From assembly GCA_021372725.1 (NCBI GenBank), contig JAJFTV010000125.1:1-42896 (forward strand): a DNA stretch of 42,896 nt, written 5' to 3'. A model generated the notes under the pieces. That model was not told the DNA's origin. It did no database searches and saw nothing but the letters and a program-made list of their open reading frames with translations. This document shows positions 9,370 to 17,348 of the stretch, piece by piece. Within the stretch, counting starts at the first letter, position 1; every line of letters begins with the position of its first letter. This DNA is from Chloroflexota bacterium (GTDB lineage: Bacteria > Chloroflexota > Anaerolineae > Anaerolineales > Anaerolineaceae). Made by a program: the position numbers and the translations under genes.

Positions 9370-10704
9370 TTACCCCTCGTTCGTTACCTCGATGGAGGTT
9401 TTTTGGCCTTTCCGAAAATTTACGAACATCAAAATTATCAATCCGATAATTAAGAAGATATTTACCGACTGCATCGCAATTTGTTGTCCGGTTTTTTCGG
9501 CAGCCTCCACCAAATATCCTTTGCTTTCGAAGGAAATAGCAATCTCAGCGGCTAACCAGCCATAGATTGCCGGGCCAATGAAACTGGATGTACGGCCGAT
9601 CACAGCAAAGAAACCATAAAATTCACCCGATCTGTCTTTTGGGCTTAATTGGCCTACCAACATCCGGCTGACAGATTGTACGCCTGTTAAAGCAAAACCT
9701 GCCACACCCCCCAGAATAAAAAATCCGGTCAGGGTCTTGTTGAAATATAGCGCGGTGATTACTGCAATCATTAATATCAGTGAAATCGCCAATGACAATT
9801 TGCCTTGCACCCGGTCTGCCAGGATGCCAAACAAATAAGCTCCAATGACACTCGTGACTTGGACAATAATCATGAAGATTATCAATTGTTGAGATTCAAG
9901 CCCATACATCACCGCACCGTAGATGGCTGCAAAGTCCAGTGTCATGATAATTCCATCATTGTAGATTAAAAACGCAGCAAAGAATTTTAGCAGCTCACGG
10001 AAATTCTTCAATTCCTTGAACGTCCGCGATAATCTGCCAAATGCTACCGTAATATGATTTTCATGATCTTTTAGATTTTGGCGGGTACCGTGGTTCTTGT
10101 ACCATACAAACATGGGTATGGTGGAAATTGCAAAAAACACTGCTGTGATCACGAAGCTTATGCGTACAATGAATTGACCACCGATTAACGTGATCAACGC
10201 AAGAACGATAAGCAGGCAAACAATACCCCCGAAAGATCCAATTGCCCAACCATTTCCTGATATCCTGCCCATTTCTTCCGGTTTCGCAATATCTGGAAGG
10301 ATGGAATCGTAAAATACCTGAGAACTGCGATATCCAATTTCAGCCAGAATAAAAAACAACATGCCGGTAAACACACTTCCCTGGCGAACAAAAAACAAGA
10401 GAGCAGTAAAAATGATACAAATAATCGTGAAGAAAAACAGGAATTCTTTTTTACTGGCAGAAAAATCAGCAATGGAACCCAGCACAGGCGAAATGATCGC
10501 CACAACGAGCATGGCGATGCCAATGGATAAACCCCACAACCTCGATCCCTCAGCACCGCCTACCACAGTGCCCTGAAAATATGTGGCATAAACTGCCAGC
10601 AAAATCACGGCCGCAAAAGCGGAATTGCCAAAATCATACAAATACCATGCCCAATGCTCCCTGCGTGTCGCTCTTTCTACGGGGAGAGTAGCGGAAACTG
10701 ACAT
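9370..10704 (-). CDS. MFS transporter of the UMF1 / Atg22-like family
   Basis: About 444 residues with twelve hydrophobic segments. The N-terminal WAWYLYDFGNSAFAAVI is the signature of the UMF1 group of MFS carriers (related to yeast Atg22, a vacuolar amino-acid exporter). I chose ATG at 10704 because GGAGG lies four bases upstream; a GTG seven codons earlier has no ribosome site. The 208-base gap upstream contains a candidate extended -10 box (10812-10820) and a foldable leader (10740-10806). It heads a run with the acyltransferase and two GT-C genes. Its cargo is unknown. Confidence 0.8.
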   Translation of the reverse strand: MSVSATLPVERATRREHWAWYLYDFGNSAFAAVILLAVYATYFQGTVVGGAEGSRLWGLSIGIAMLVVAIISPVLGSIADFSASKKEFLFFFTIICIIFTALLFFVRQGSVFTGMLFFILAEIGYRSSQVFYDSILPDIAKPEEMGRISGNGWAIGSFGGIVCLLIVLALITLIGGQFIVRISFVITAVFFAISTIPMFVWYKNHGTRQNLKDHENHITVAFGRLSRTFKELKNFRELLKFFAAFLIYNDGIIMTLDFAAIYGAVMYGLESQQLIIFMIIVQVTSVIGAYLFGILADRVQGKLSLAISLILMIAVITALYFNKTLTGFFILGGVAGFALTGVQSVSRMLVGQLSPKDRSGEFYGFFAVIGRTSSFIGPAIYGWLAAEIAISFESKGYLVEAAEKTGQQIAMQSVNIFLIIGLIILMFVNFRKGQKTSIEVTNEG

Positions 10705-10739
10705 ATTACCTCCGAAAGATTTCACTGGAATTAAAAATG

Positions 10740-10806
10740 ACGAACAGGTGTTATCATCCAGTCAAACACATCTCATGTTCTGAAGTTATGACTTCACCTG
10801 TCACGT
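10740..10806 (-). promoter_or_regulatory. Foldable 5' leader of the MFS gene
   Basis: Read on the minus strand, ACG-TG-ACAGGTG near 10806-10795 can pair with CACCTGT-T-CGT near 10750-10740, closing a 67-base element. A TGAAGT-TATG-ACTTCA hairpin (10781-10796) is an alternative partner for two of the same bases. The element lies downstream of a candidate -10 box and upstream of GGAGG and the ATG at 10704. It matches no riboswitch class I know. Confidence 0.3.
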
Positions 10807-10811
10807 TCAAT

Positions 10812-10820
10812 ATTTTATCA
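10812..10820 (-). promoter_or_regulatory. Candidate extended -10 promoter for the MFS gene
   Basis: The minus strand reads TGATAAAAT here, a TGn-extended -10 box. No convincing -35 lies 16-18 bases upstream. The transcript would carry a leader of about 100 bases. Confidence 0.35.
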
Positions 10821-10912
10821 TCGATTCAAGATTGTCTTGTTAAACCCACTAATTCGATGCAATAAAATGTTCCTTATTCACGAAATATAAATTTTTCTGT
10901 AAAACTTTTCCG

Positions 10913-11257
10913 CTAACTGGTCGCTGCAACCTCCAGGAAATCGGCAACGGTTTCCCGTAGTTTACTTTCGATCAACGCCCCAACCTGTGTATGAACGACC
11001 TTTCCATTGGCGATAAATAACATGGTGGGAATACCCTGAACATTGAATTTAAGTGCCCATTCCGAGTTTTCATCCGTATTCACTTTTGCAACCAAAAGTT
11101 TTCCGGCATACTCCTTGGCCAGCTTCTCCAGTGTAGGCGCAACCATTTTACATGGCACACACCAGGGAGCCCAAAAATCAACGACCACAGGGATACTGGA
11201 TTTTAGTACTGTCTTCTCAAATGCTACATCAGTCACATGAATGGGTTCATCTATCAT
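10913..11257 (-). CDS. trxA: Thioredoxin
   Basis: 114 residues, the normal size of a single-domain thioredoxin. The redox site is WCVPC at 32-36 in VDFWAPWCVPCKM, with the cis-proline at Pro77 in VQGIPTMLF. The second residue of the CxxC is Val instead of the usual Gly, which may shift the redox potential or partner choice. AAGGA eight bases before the ATG supports the start. It lies downstream of the response regulator on the same strand with a 67-base gap. It should reduce cytoplasmic disulfides with electrons from thioredoxin reductase, which is not in the window. Confidence 0.92.
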   Translation of the reverse strand: MIDEPIHVTDVAFEKTVLKSSIPVVVDFWAPWCVPCKMVAPTLEKLAKEYAGKLLVAKVNTDENSEWALKFNVQGIPTMLFIANGKVVHTQVGALIESKLRETVADFLEVAATS

Positions 11258-11324
11258 TTCAAAATTTCCTTTGATTTTTCTTTAATTCTAACCCGGAATA
11301 CGTTTTCTTTGTTGATTAAAACAA

Positions 11325-12056
11325 TCATCCTGGCTGTTGTTCGTGTTGATCTTTTAGATTCTTGTTCCGAAAATCAACAAATCGGTAACCAACCCCTCTT
11401 TCCGTTAAAATATATTGCGGATTCGAAGAATCCTTTTCCAGTTTTTGACGTAAATAATTAATGTATAACCTGACATAATGAGGCTCATCGCGATACTCGT
11501 AACCCCACACTTTGGATAATATCTGGTCATAAGTCAATACCCAGCCTGCATTCTGCACCAAATGATATAACAATCTATACTCAGTAGGTCGAAGCTTTAC
11601 AAGTTCATTATCAAGCCAGACTTCCCTCTTACCAAAATCAATTCTTAATCTGTCATCCACCTGTATCAGATCATGCGAGGAAACAGCCCCCGGTTCAACC
11701 CGGCGTAAAACTGCTCTTACCCGGCTTACAAGCTCGCGCGGGCTGAAAGGTTTGGTAACATAATCATCCGCTCCCAGTTCAAGCCCTTTAACCCTGTCGT
11801 TTTCTTCGCCTTTTGCGGTCAACATGATCACGGGTACGCTGCTCACCTCGCGAATCATCCGCAGTAATTCAAACCCGTCGATATCGGGTAACATTACATC
11901 CAAAATGACCAGGTCAGGCATTTCATTCCGAATCAAATCCATCGCCTTCATTCCCCTGTACGCTTCAATCACAGTAAATCCGTCATGCTCCAGGTTGAGA
12001 CGAATAAAGCGGGCCATTCGTTCTTCATCATCGACAACAAGAATTTTTTGTTCCAT
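11325..12056 (-). CDS. OmpR/PhoB-family response regulator
   Basis: About 243 residues: an N-terminal receiver domain (1-120) with the acidic pair DD at 9-10, phospho-acceptor Asp53 in LVILDVMLPDIDG, Thr80 and Lys102 in DDYVTKPFSP, then a winged-helix DNA-binding domain (about 135-230) with the recognition-helix region SKVWGYEYRDEPHYVRLYIN. I chose ATG at 12056 because AAAGG lies six bases upstream; an ATG six codons earlier is possible. No histidine kinase gene is nearby, so it is an orphan within this window. It should act as a phosphorylation-controlled transcription factor; its targets cannot be read here. Confidence 0.92.
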   Translation of the reverse strand: MEQKILVVDDEERMARFIRLNLEHDGFTVIEAYRGMKAMDLIRNEMPDLVILDVMLPDIDGFELLRMIREVSSVPVIMLTAKGEENDRVKGLELGADDYVTKPFSPRELVSRVRAVLRRVEPGAVSSHDLIQVDDRLRIDFGKREVWLDNELVKLRPTEYRLLYHLVQNAGWVLTYDQILSKVWGYEYRDEPHYVRLYINYLRQKLEKDSSNPQYILTERGVGYRFVDFRNKNLKDQHEQQPG

Positions 12057-12318
12057 TTCGCGCCTTTCAGTCATTTTTTCACATCCATACTAATCAAACC
12101 TCGTGATAGTTCACATAGGCCATCAGTTGATCATAAAAAATCAATCGGCTCCAGAATCATAACCGGTTTTGTTTTCATATTGGACAGTTTATCTTTCATT
12201 CGATATGGTGTAAATCAACAGTTGTACCTTCTATATTTATTTTAATCCTAATGAATTATAAAGTAAGTTGTAAGCATTGTTTAATTCTAAAATACATGTT
12301 ATCGATATAGAAAGGAAA
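12057..12318. other. Divergent intergenic region (262 bases)
   Basis: The largest gene gap in the window, between the response regulator and the SDR. It is AT-rich and must hold both promoters. I see several weak TAAAAT/TAGTAT-like boxes but no pair with good spacing, no inverted repeat that stands out as an operator and no open frame of note. Confidence 0.4.
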
Positions 12319-12324
12319 ATGATT

Positions 12325-13092
12325 ATGTTCAGATTATCAGGGAAAGTAGCGATTATTACAGGTGCTGCCGGAGGTATGGGCCTGGCGAGTGCAAAGCTGT
12401 TTGCCAAAGAAGGTGCAAAAGTTGTTGCAACAGATATACAATTTGATCTTCTTCAAAAAGAGGTGAATGCAATCAATAAAAGTGGTGGTGATGTACTTGC
12501 CCTGGAATTAGATGTAACCTCACCGGAAGGCTGGAAATCAGTTGTTGAAAAAACTATTAAAAAATATGGAAAAGTAGATATTCTTGTGAACAATGCGGGT
12601 ATTCATATCGCCAAAGGCATCCTGGAGGCCGCAGTAGACGATTGGAATAAAGTCATCGCAATCAATACCACCAGTGTTTTTCTGGGGATGAAAGAGGTTA
12701 TTCCTCACATGCAAAAGAATGGCGGGGGATCAATCATCAATATTTCATCCATCGCGGCTTTGGTCGGTGGAGCATCCGATGGTGGCGGTGCAGCCTATAG
12801 CGCTTCCAAAGGAGCGGTCCGCTCTCTAACGAAACATGCTGCACAAAATTTTGCAAAGGATAAAATTCGAGTTAATTCCATCCATCCTGGAGCAATTTAC
12901 ACACCAATGATGGAAAAAAGCGGGTTGTCACGAGAGGCTGCAATTGATTTATTAAAAAGTGACTATCCTCTACCCCCCCATGTGGGAGAGGCAGATGACA
13001 TTGCCTATGGTGTATTGTATCTGGCATCCGATGAGTCGCGTTTTGTTACAGGAGAAGAACTTGTCATTGATGGAGGATTTGTAACGAGGTAA
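12325..13092 (+). CDS. Short-chain dehydrogenase/reductase (classical SDR)
   Basis: About 255 residues. The cofactor motif TGAAGGMG lies near 12-19, the NNAG motif near 89-92, and the catalytic Ser142, Tyr158 and Lys162 are present in NISSIAALVGG...AYSASKGA, with a short glycine-rich insert between Ser and Tyr. The C-terminus ends with the usual GEELVIDGGF. Asp after the second strand (VATDIQF) suggests NAD(H) preference. AAAGGA stands nine bases before the ATG at 12325; another ATG at 12319 is too close to it. The closest functional guesses are cyclohexanol- or hydroxysteroid-type dehydrogenases, but the substrate is unknown. A gap of 173 bases with two inverted repeats separates it from the DUF362 gene. 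Confidence 0.88.
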   Translation: MFRLSGKVAIITGAAGGMGLASAKLFAKEGAKVVATDIQFDLLQKEVNAINKSGGDVLALELDVTSPEGWKSVVEKTIKKYGKVDILVNNAGIHIAKGILEAAVDDWNKVIAINTTSVFLGMKEVIPHMQKNGGGSIINISSIAALVGGASDGGGAAYSASKGAVRSLTKHAAQNFAKDKIRVNSIHPGAIYTPMMEKSGLSREAAIDLLKSDYPLPPHVGEADDIAYGVLYLASDESRFVTGEELVIDGGFVTR

Positions 13093-13099
13093 AATACCA

Positions 13100-13141
13100 T
13101 TGACTTGCTGACTCGAAAGTTGTTTTGAGTTGGCAAGTCAA
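13100..13141 (+). repeat. Inverted repeat, 9-bp stem
   Basis: TTGACTTGC at 13100-13108 pairs with GCAAGTCAA at 13133-13141; an inner ACTC/GAGT pair can extend the fold. There is no T-tract after it, so it is not a standard terminator. Confidence 0.6.
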
Positions 13142-13152
13142 ATACTCTGGTG

Positions 13153-13206
13153 CTTTGTCAAACATAAAATTACAATTTGGTGCCGCCCGTTTGGTGATTG
13201 ACAAAG
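13153..13206 (+). repeat. Inverted repeat, 9-bp stem
   Basis: CTTTGTCAA at 13153-13161 pairs perfectly with TTGACAAAG at 13198-13206 across a 36-base spacer. It sits about 60 bases before the DUF362 start. The wide spacer fits a looped operator or a structured leader better than a terminator. Confidence 0.55.
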
Positions 13207-13265
13207 TAGTAGTTGGCAAATACAGATTTTGTTTTTTCATCGAATTTATAGAACAGGAGTAATAC

Positions 13266-14477
13266 ATGGGTTCATTTCCAGGCAAAGGAAAAGTTGCAGT
13301 TCTGAAAACATCTCCTGACACTGTTTTGGATGATATTGGAAATCTGATGAGGTTGGCCAATGTGGAAACAGCATTGTCCAAAGAATATGTAACCGGATTG
13401 AAAATCAATATTTCCTGGCAGACCTGGTATCCGGCCTGTTCTTCTACACCCTGGCAGCTTGAGGGAGTCATCAAAACGCTTCGAGAAATGGGCTATGAGC
13501 GGCTACTCGGTGTACATAATGATACCGTTGTTGTCGATACCACCGTTGGGGAAATAAACAATAAACATAAATATGTAACCGACAAGTATCAGGTTCCTTG
13601 TTTGTATTTATATGAAGAGAAATTTGACTGGATCAAGTACCAGCCGAAAACCCCTTATTTGATTCTGGATAAAATTTATCCTGATGGAGTATATATCCCA
13701 AAAGATCTACTGGGAATCAACATCCTGCATCTGCCAACGGTAAAAACCCATGTCTTTACCACAATAACCGGCGCCATGAAAAACGCTTTCGGCGGTCTTC
13801 TGCATCGAAATCGCCACTGGACGCATTCCGAGATTCACAAGACATTGATCGATCTATTGATGATCCAACAGGAAATCCATCCTGGTATTTTCGCCGTCAT
13901 GGATGGCACCTTTGCCGGAGATGGCCCAGGACCCCGGGCCATGCGCTGGCATGAAAAAGACATCCTGCTGGCCTCATCCGATCAGGTAGCCATCGATGCT
14001 ATTTCTGCAAAATTACAGGGATTCGATCCAATGTCCATCCCTTTTATCCGCATGGCGCATGAGGCCGGCTTGGGCATCGGAAATCCACAAGAAATTGAAA
14101 TCGTCGGTTATGATATCAACCAGGAACCGGATTGGCATTTCGTTCAGGAAGATACATTTGCATCACGTGGTCAAAAGGCCATTTACCATGGACCGCTAAA
14201 ACCCTTTGAAAAACTTCTCCTTCAATCCCCGCTGGTACCGTGGAGTTATTTTGCCAGCAACCTCTACCATAATGTCTATTGGTATCCGTTCATTGGCCGG
14301 AAACGGGTGCTTGCTGCCCTGCAAACAAAATGGGGGAAATTATTTCAATCTTATGGTGATGGAGAGGTTGTTCTGCCGGGTATGGATCCCAAAACCGTAC
14401 GGCAAGGGTTAACGGGTTTGGGTCTTGTGACTGCATTACTGGGCATCTTTTTTTGGTTGAAATCAAGAAAAAAATAG
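13266..14477 (+). CDS. DUF362 domain protein with C-terminal membrane anchor
   Basis: 403 residues that match the DUF362 family, as judged from GINILHLPTVKTHVFTTITG, then GAMKNAFGGLLHRNRHWTH, and later FAVMDGTFAGDGPGPR and DQVAIDAISAKLQGFDP. The family is widespread in anaerobes, often carries iron-sulfur domains, and has no settled function. No ferredoxin-type cysteine cluster is present in this copy. A single hydrophobic segment at about 382-398 followed by KSRKK should anchor it with the bulk in the cytoplasm. AGGAG six bases before the ATG gives a secure start. It follows the SDR after a gap with two inverted repeats. Confidence 0.85.
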   Translation: MGSFPGKGKVAVLKTSPDTVLDDIGNLMRLANVETALSKEYVTGLKINISWQTWYPACSSTPWQLEGVIKTLREMGYERLLGVHNDTVVVDTTVGEINNKHKYVTDKYQVPCLYLYEEKFDWIKYQPKTPYLILDKIYPDGVYIPKDLLGINILHLPTVKTHVFTTITGAMKNAFGGLLHRNRHWTHSEIHKTLIDLLMIQQEIHPGIFAVMDGTFAGDGPGPRAMRWHEKDILLASSDQVAIDAISAKLQGFDPMSIPFIRMAHEAGLGIGNPQEIEIVGYDINQEPDWHFVQEDTFASRGQKAIYHGPLKPFEKLLLQSPLVPWSYFASNLYHNVYWYPFIGRKRVLAALQTKWGKLFQSYGDGEVVLPGMDPKTVRQGLTGLGLVTALLGIFFWLKSRKK

Positions 14478-14529
14478 AATCGCCTCTGCCATAACTGGCA
14501 AGATATTCTTCGCAATAGAAAGAATTAAC

Positions 14530-14997
14530 CTACTGCTCAATGATTGTCAGAAAATCGGCGACAGACCATCCACTACGGTTGGTGTCATAAGGTGCAGCGA
14601 TGAACCACCACCTATACCCATCGGCTTCGATGGGGCCGTCCTGTACCAGAAACACCTCGTTATCCATGCCATAAAAATTGACTTCCGCATTCAAACCGGG
14701 ATTTGATCGTATCCTTAATCCCTCGCCATTCGTGCCGGTTATTTGAACGTATACCCCTGTTTGTATCCCATCCACCGGCTGATGTGTTTCAGTCTGGGAC
14801 GACCCATTCACAATTGCCTGATCGGGAGTTGGAGTATAAGTACTGACAGGGATGATTGTCATCTGAAACTCAACGTCGGGTTGCAATGTGGAAAACGGCA
14901 ACTTTGAAATAAAAAACATCCCAAGCCCGCATACCAGCAGTGAGATGAATATTCCTCCCAAAGTGACAAACCGGTTCCAGTTTCTAAAAAATCGCAT
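14530..14997 (-). CDS. Membrane-anchored SH3-like (SH3b) domain protein
   Basis: 155 residues: a basic N-terminus, one membrane helix at about 10-32, a Thr/Pro/Gln-rich linker to about residue 75, then a bacterial SH3-like domain with GEGLRIRSNPGLNAEV, GYRWWFIA and SGWSVADFLT. Such domains usually sit outside the membrane and bind peptidoglycan or other wall polymers. It follows the cation antiporter by 12 bases on the same strand, so the two may be co-transcribed. It converges with the DUF362 gene. The specific ligand is unknown. Confidence 0.8.
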   Translation of the reverse strand: MRFFRNWNRFVTLGGIFISLLVCGLGMFFISKLPFSTLQPDVEFQMTIIPVSTYTPTPDQAIVNGSSQTETHQPVDGIQTGVYVQITGTNGEGLRIRSNPGLNAEVNFYGMDNEVFLVQDGPIEADGYRWWFIAAPYDTNRSGWSVADFLTIIEQ

Positions 14998-15009
14998 GTC
15001 TTATTTCCC

Positions 15010-16089
15010 TCAAGGGATCAGGAAGAACCCCAGGCCAAGCATCACATACACGGCCAGCAAAGATGCCCCTTCGAGCCAATTCGACTCGCCGTCTGAAGAA
15101 ACCAGTGTGGTTATCAATACGCCTGAAATCAAGGCGATCAACTCAAACTGGTTGAATTCCAATGTTAGTGGATTACCCATCGCAAGGCTGACAAAAACCA
15201 GCAAAGGTGCAACAAATAAGGCAATCTGCAGGCTGGAGGAAATGGCTATTTCGACACTCAGATCCATTTTATTCCTGATGGCTACCTGAACGGCAATTAA
15301 ATGTTCCGCCACGTTGCCTACAATCGGGATTAAGATAATTCCCAGGAAGAATTCCGATAACCCTGAATTTTCAACCACATGCTCCACTGCGCCAACCAGC
15401 AATTCGCTTAATATCACAACAGCCAGCGTCGCCAAAGCCAGAACAAGAAAAGCAGTGCCCCTTGACCAGGTGGGATGAGAATGATTATCCTCCTCGATTT
15501 GATAAGAAAGCGGGCTTTCAATGTTTCTCAGGCTATAGACTAACCCCAATACATACAGCACAATCATTACAGCCGCCACGCCTAAGCTAAGCACCTCTAC
15601 ACGAATACTTCCTGTATCTCCAACTGAATGACTAAAAAGGGAGGGAATCGTTAATGCCAATATCGATAAAGCCAGTAGAACCGCGTGGTGTCCTGCCTGT
15701 TGTTTATTAAATTTCTGTTTTCCATTTTTTATTCCCCCCAGAAGAATTGAAAAACCTAGTACGAACAATAAATTCCCAATGATGGACCCCGTTATGGAAG
15801 CCTTTACCAATTCCAGATGGCCTGCCTGAATAGCAATAATGGCAATGATCAATTCGGCTGCATTTCCAAGTGTCGCATTTAATAGACCCCCAATTCTGGG
15901 GCCCATGTAAGAGGTAAGCACTTCGGTTCCTTTTCCAATATAGCCAGCCATGGGGATGACCCCCACAGCCGAAAGGAAAAAGACCCAGCCCGATCCCCAG
16001 CCAAGTACATTGGCAAGGATTGCAAGAGGAAAAACAAGTAATAAAATCGAGATCGGTTCTTTTTTCACGTATCCAAGAATTGTCTTCAT
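15010..16089 (-). CDS. Calcium/proton antiporter (CaCA family, CAX type)
   Basis: About 359 residues with eleven hydrophobic segments and the two alpha repeats of the CaCA superfamily: GNAAELIIAIIAIQAG in the first half and GNVAEHLIAVQVAIRNKMD in the second, each with the key GN-x-AE glutamate. An acidic loop between the halves (IEEDNHSHP) is usual for the CAX group. The expected role is export of Ca2+ in exchange for H+ at the cytoplasmic membrane. I chose ATG at 16089; a TTG at 16146 would add 19 polar residues and neither has a strong ribosome site. It diverges from the Ser/Thr kinase gene. Confidence 0.88.
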   Translation of the reverse strand: MKTILGYVKKEPISILLLVFPLAILANVLGWGSGWVFFLSAVGVIPMAGYIGKGTEVLTSYMGPRIGGLLNATLGNAAELIIAIIAIQAGHLELVKASITGSIIGNLLFVLGFSILLGGIKNGKQKFNKQQAGHHAVLLALSILALTIPSLFSHSVGDTGSIRVEVLSLGVAAVMIVLYVLGLVYSLRNIESPLSYQIEEDNHSHPTWSRGTAFLVLALATLAVVILSELLVGAVEHVVENSGLSEFFLGIILIPIVGNVAEHLIAVQVAIRNKMDLSVEIAISSSLQIALFVAPLLVFVSLAMGNPLTLEFNQFELIALISGVLITTLVSSDGESNWLEGASLLAVYVMLGLGFFLIP

Positions 16090-16214
16090 ATTCCCGGCCA
16101 GCCTTGAGTATGAAACAGTATCATAATCTGATCGTTCACCTGTCAATTTTCATCAGCTCCGATGAATAAGGGCTTTTGCTGCAATTCTGTTATTATAACT
16201 TGATCAAATTAGTA

Positions 16215-16223
16215 TGTTATAAT
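16215..16223 (+). promoter_or_regulatory. Extended -10 promoter of the Ser/Thr kinase gene
   Basis: TGTTATAAT (TGn plus consensus TATAAT) ends 10 bases before the ATG at 16234. The predicted transcript start falls within a few bases of the ATG and there is no Shine-Dalgarno, so the message is probably leaderless. No -35 consensus at proper spacing. Confidence 0.6.
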
Positions 16224-16233
16224 TTTTTTGACT

Positions 16234-17334
16234 ATGACAGAAGGTCAATCTGAAAATCCCTCATTACTTGGAAATCGGTACCAACTTCAGCAGACCATCG
16301 GTACAGGTGGAATGGCAACGGTTTATTTGGCCCGCGACTTGATGCTGGAACGGCCTGTTGCTATTAAACTGCTCAAACATGATCTTTCCATTAATCCTGC
16401 CTTTCGTAAAAGATTTCAACAGGAAGCCCGCTCCGCTGCAAATCTTTCGCACCCTAATATTGTAACTGTACATGATTTTGGCTATCACAAAGGCCGTCTT
16501 TTTATCGTTATGGAGAATGTTCCCGGGCAGAATCTCAAAGAAATCATCCGCGAGACTGGCCAATTTAGCATTGAAGAAGCCTTAACCATCATCATACAGG
16601 CTTGTGCAGGAATTGGTTACGCTCACCGGGCCGGTCTCGTTCATTGTGATATCAAACCCCACAATATTCTGGTCACTCCCGATCAGCGCGTCAAGGTTAC
16701 AGATTTTGGTATTGCCAGGGCATTATCATCCATCCAGCCTGATGAACATTCGGATACAGTCTGGGGTTCACCACAATATTTCTCACCAGAACAGGCTTCA
16801 GGTCTGGCTCCTTCCCCCGCCTCCGACGTCTATTCATTGGGTGTGATTTTGTATGAAATGCTCACAGGAAGACTGCCTTTTGAATCCGATGATCCGGCTG
16901 AGCTTGCCCACATGCATCGCGAGGTAATGCCGGTTCCTCCCAGACAGATTGTTCCCACCATCCCTGTGGAACTGGAGCAGATCATCCTTAAAGTTCTTTC
17001 CAAAGAACCTTCCGCCAGGTATCGTACAACCGACCAGTTCGGCCGGATATTGGAAACATTTCTCCATCATAACGGAATGCCCGGAGAGTATCCGACTAAC
17101 TCACAAAATGAATTTCGCCAGAATCCATCACCGATACAGCAAAATCCTGCCATACGACCGGCGAATAATAGCATGCCGGCTGCCATGGATGAATCTGTAA
17201 ACAACGAAAATCAGGTCGAGTCAACAACGGGCATCGATTGGATCACAATTCTTCTCGGTTTGGGTATGGCTATCTCATTGGGTGGGTTGATCCCATTCTG
17301 GATATATATCTGGTTTTCGATCAATGGCGGATAA
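16234..17334 (+). CDS. Serine/threonine protein kinase (PknB-type, no PASTA repeats)
   Basis: About 366 residues. The kinase domain covers roughly 15-275: glycine loop GTGGMATVY (23-31), ATP-anchoring Lys45 in VAIKLLK, catalytic HCDIKPHN (137-144), DFG at 157-159 and SPE in place of APE. The residue before the catalytic Asp is Cys, not Arg, so it is a non-RD kinase and may not need activation-loop phosphorylation. A Gln/Asn/Pro-rich linker leads to a membrane helix at about 338-360 with almost nothing after it, so it has no sensor domain outside. ATG at 16234 is preferred over the upstream TTG because it follows the -10 box directly. The epimerase gene begins 14 bases after its stop. Confidence 0.92.
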   Translation: MTEGQSENPSLLGNRYQLQQTIGTGGMATVYLARDLMLERPVAIKLLKHDLSINPAFRKRFQQEARSAANLSHPNIVTVHDFGYHKGRLFIVMENVPGQNLKEIIRETGQFSIEEALTIIIQACAGIGYAHRAGLVHCDIKPHNILVTPDQRVKVTDFGIARALSSIQPDEHSDTVWGSPQYFSPEQASGLAPSPASDVYSLGVILYEMLTGRLPFESDDPAELAHMHREVMPVPPRQIVPTIPVELEQIILKVLSKEPSARYRTTDQFGRILETFLHHNGMPGEYPTNSQNEFRQNPSPIQQNPAIRPANNSMPAAMDESVNNENQVESTTGIDWITILLGLGMAISLGGLIPFWIYIWFSINGG

Positions 17335-17348
17335 TAAAAATTAAGATT

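Noticed and set aside
13064..13474. Minus-strand 136-codon frame spanning the SDR end, the intergenic gap and DUF362 start
   Set aside because: It overlaps two real genes and the start of DUF362 with its good ribosome site; no recognisable product or ribosome site of its own.
14478..14529. Terminator between DUF362 and the SH3 gene
   Set aside because: Only a 4-bp GCCA/TGGC stem is present with no T-run.
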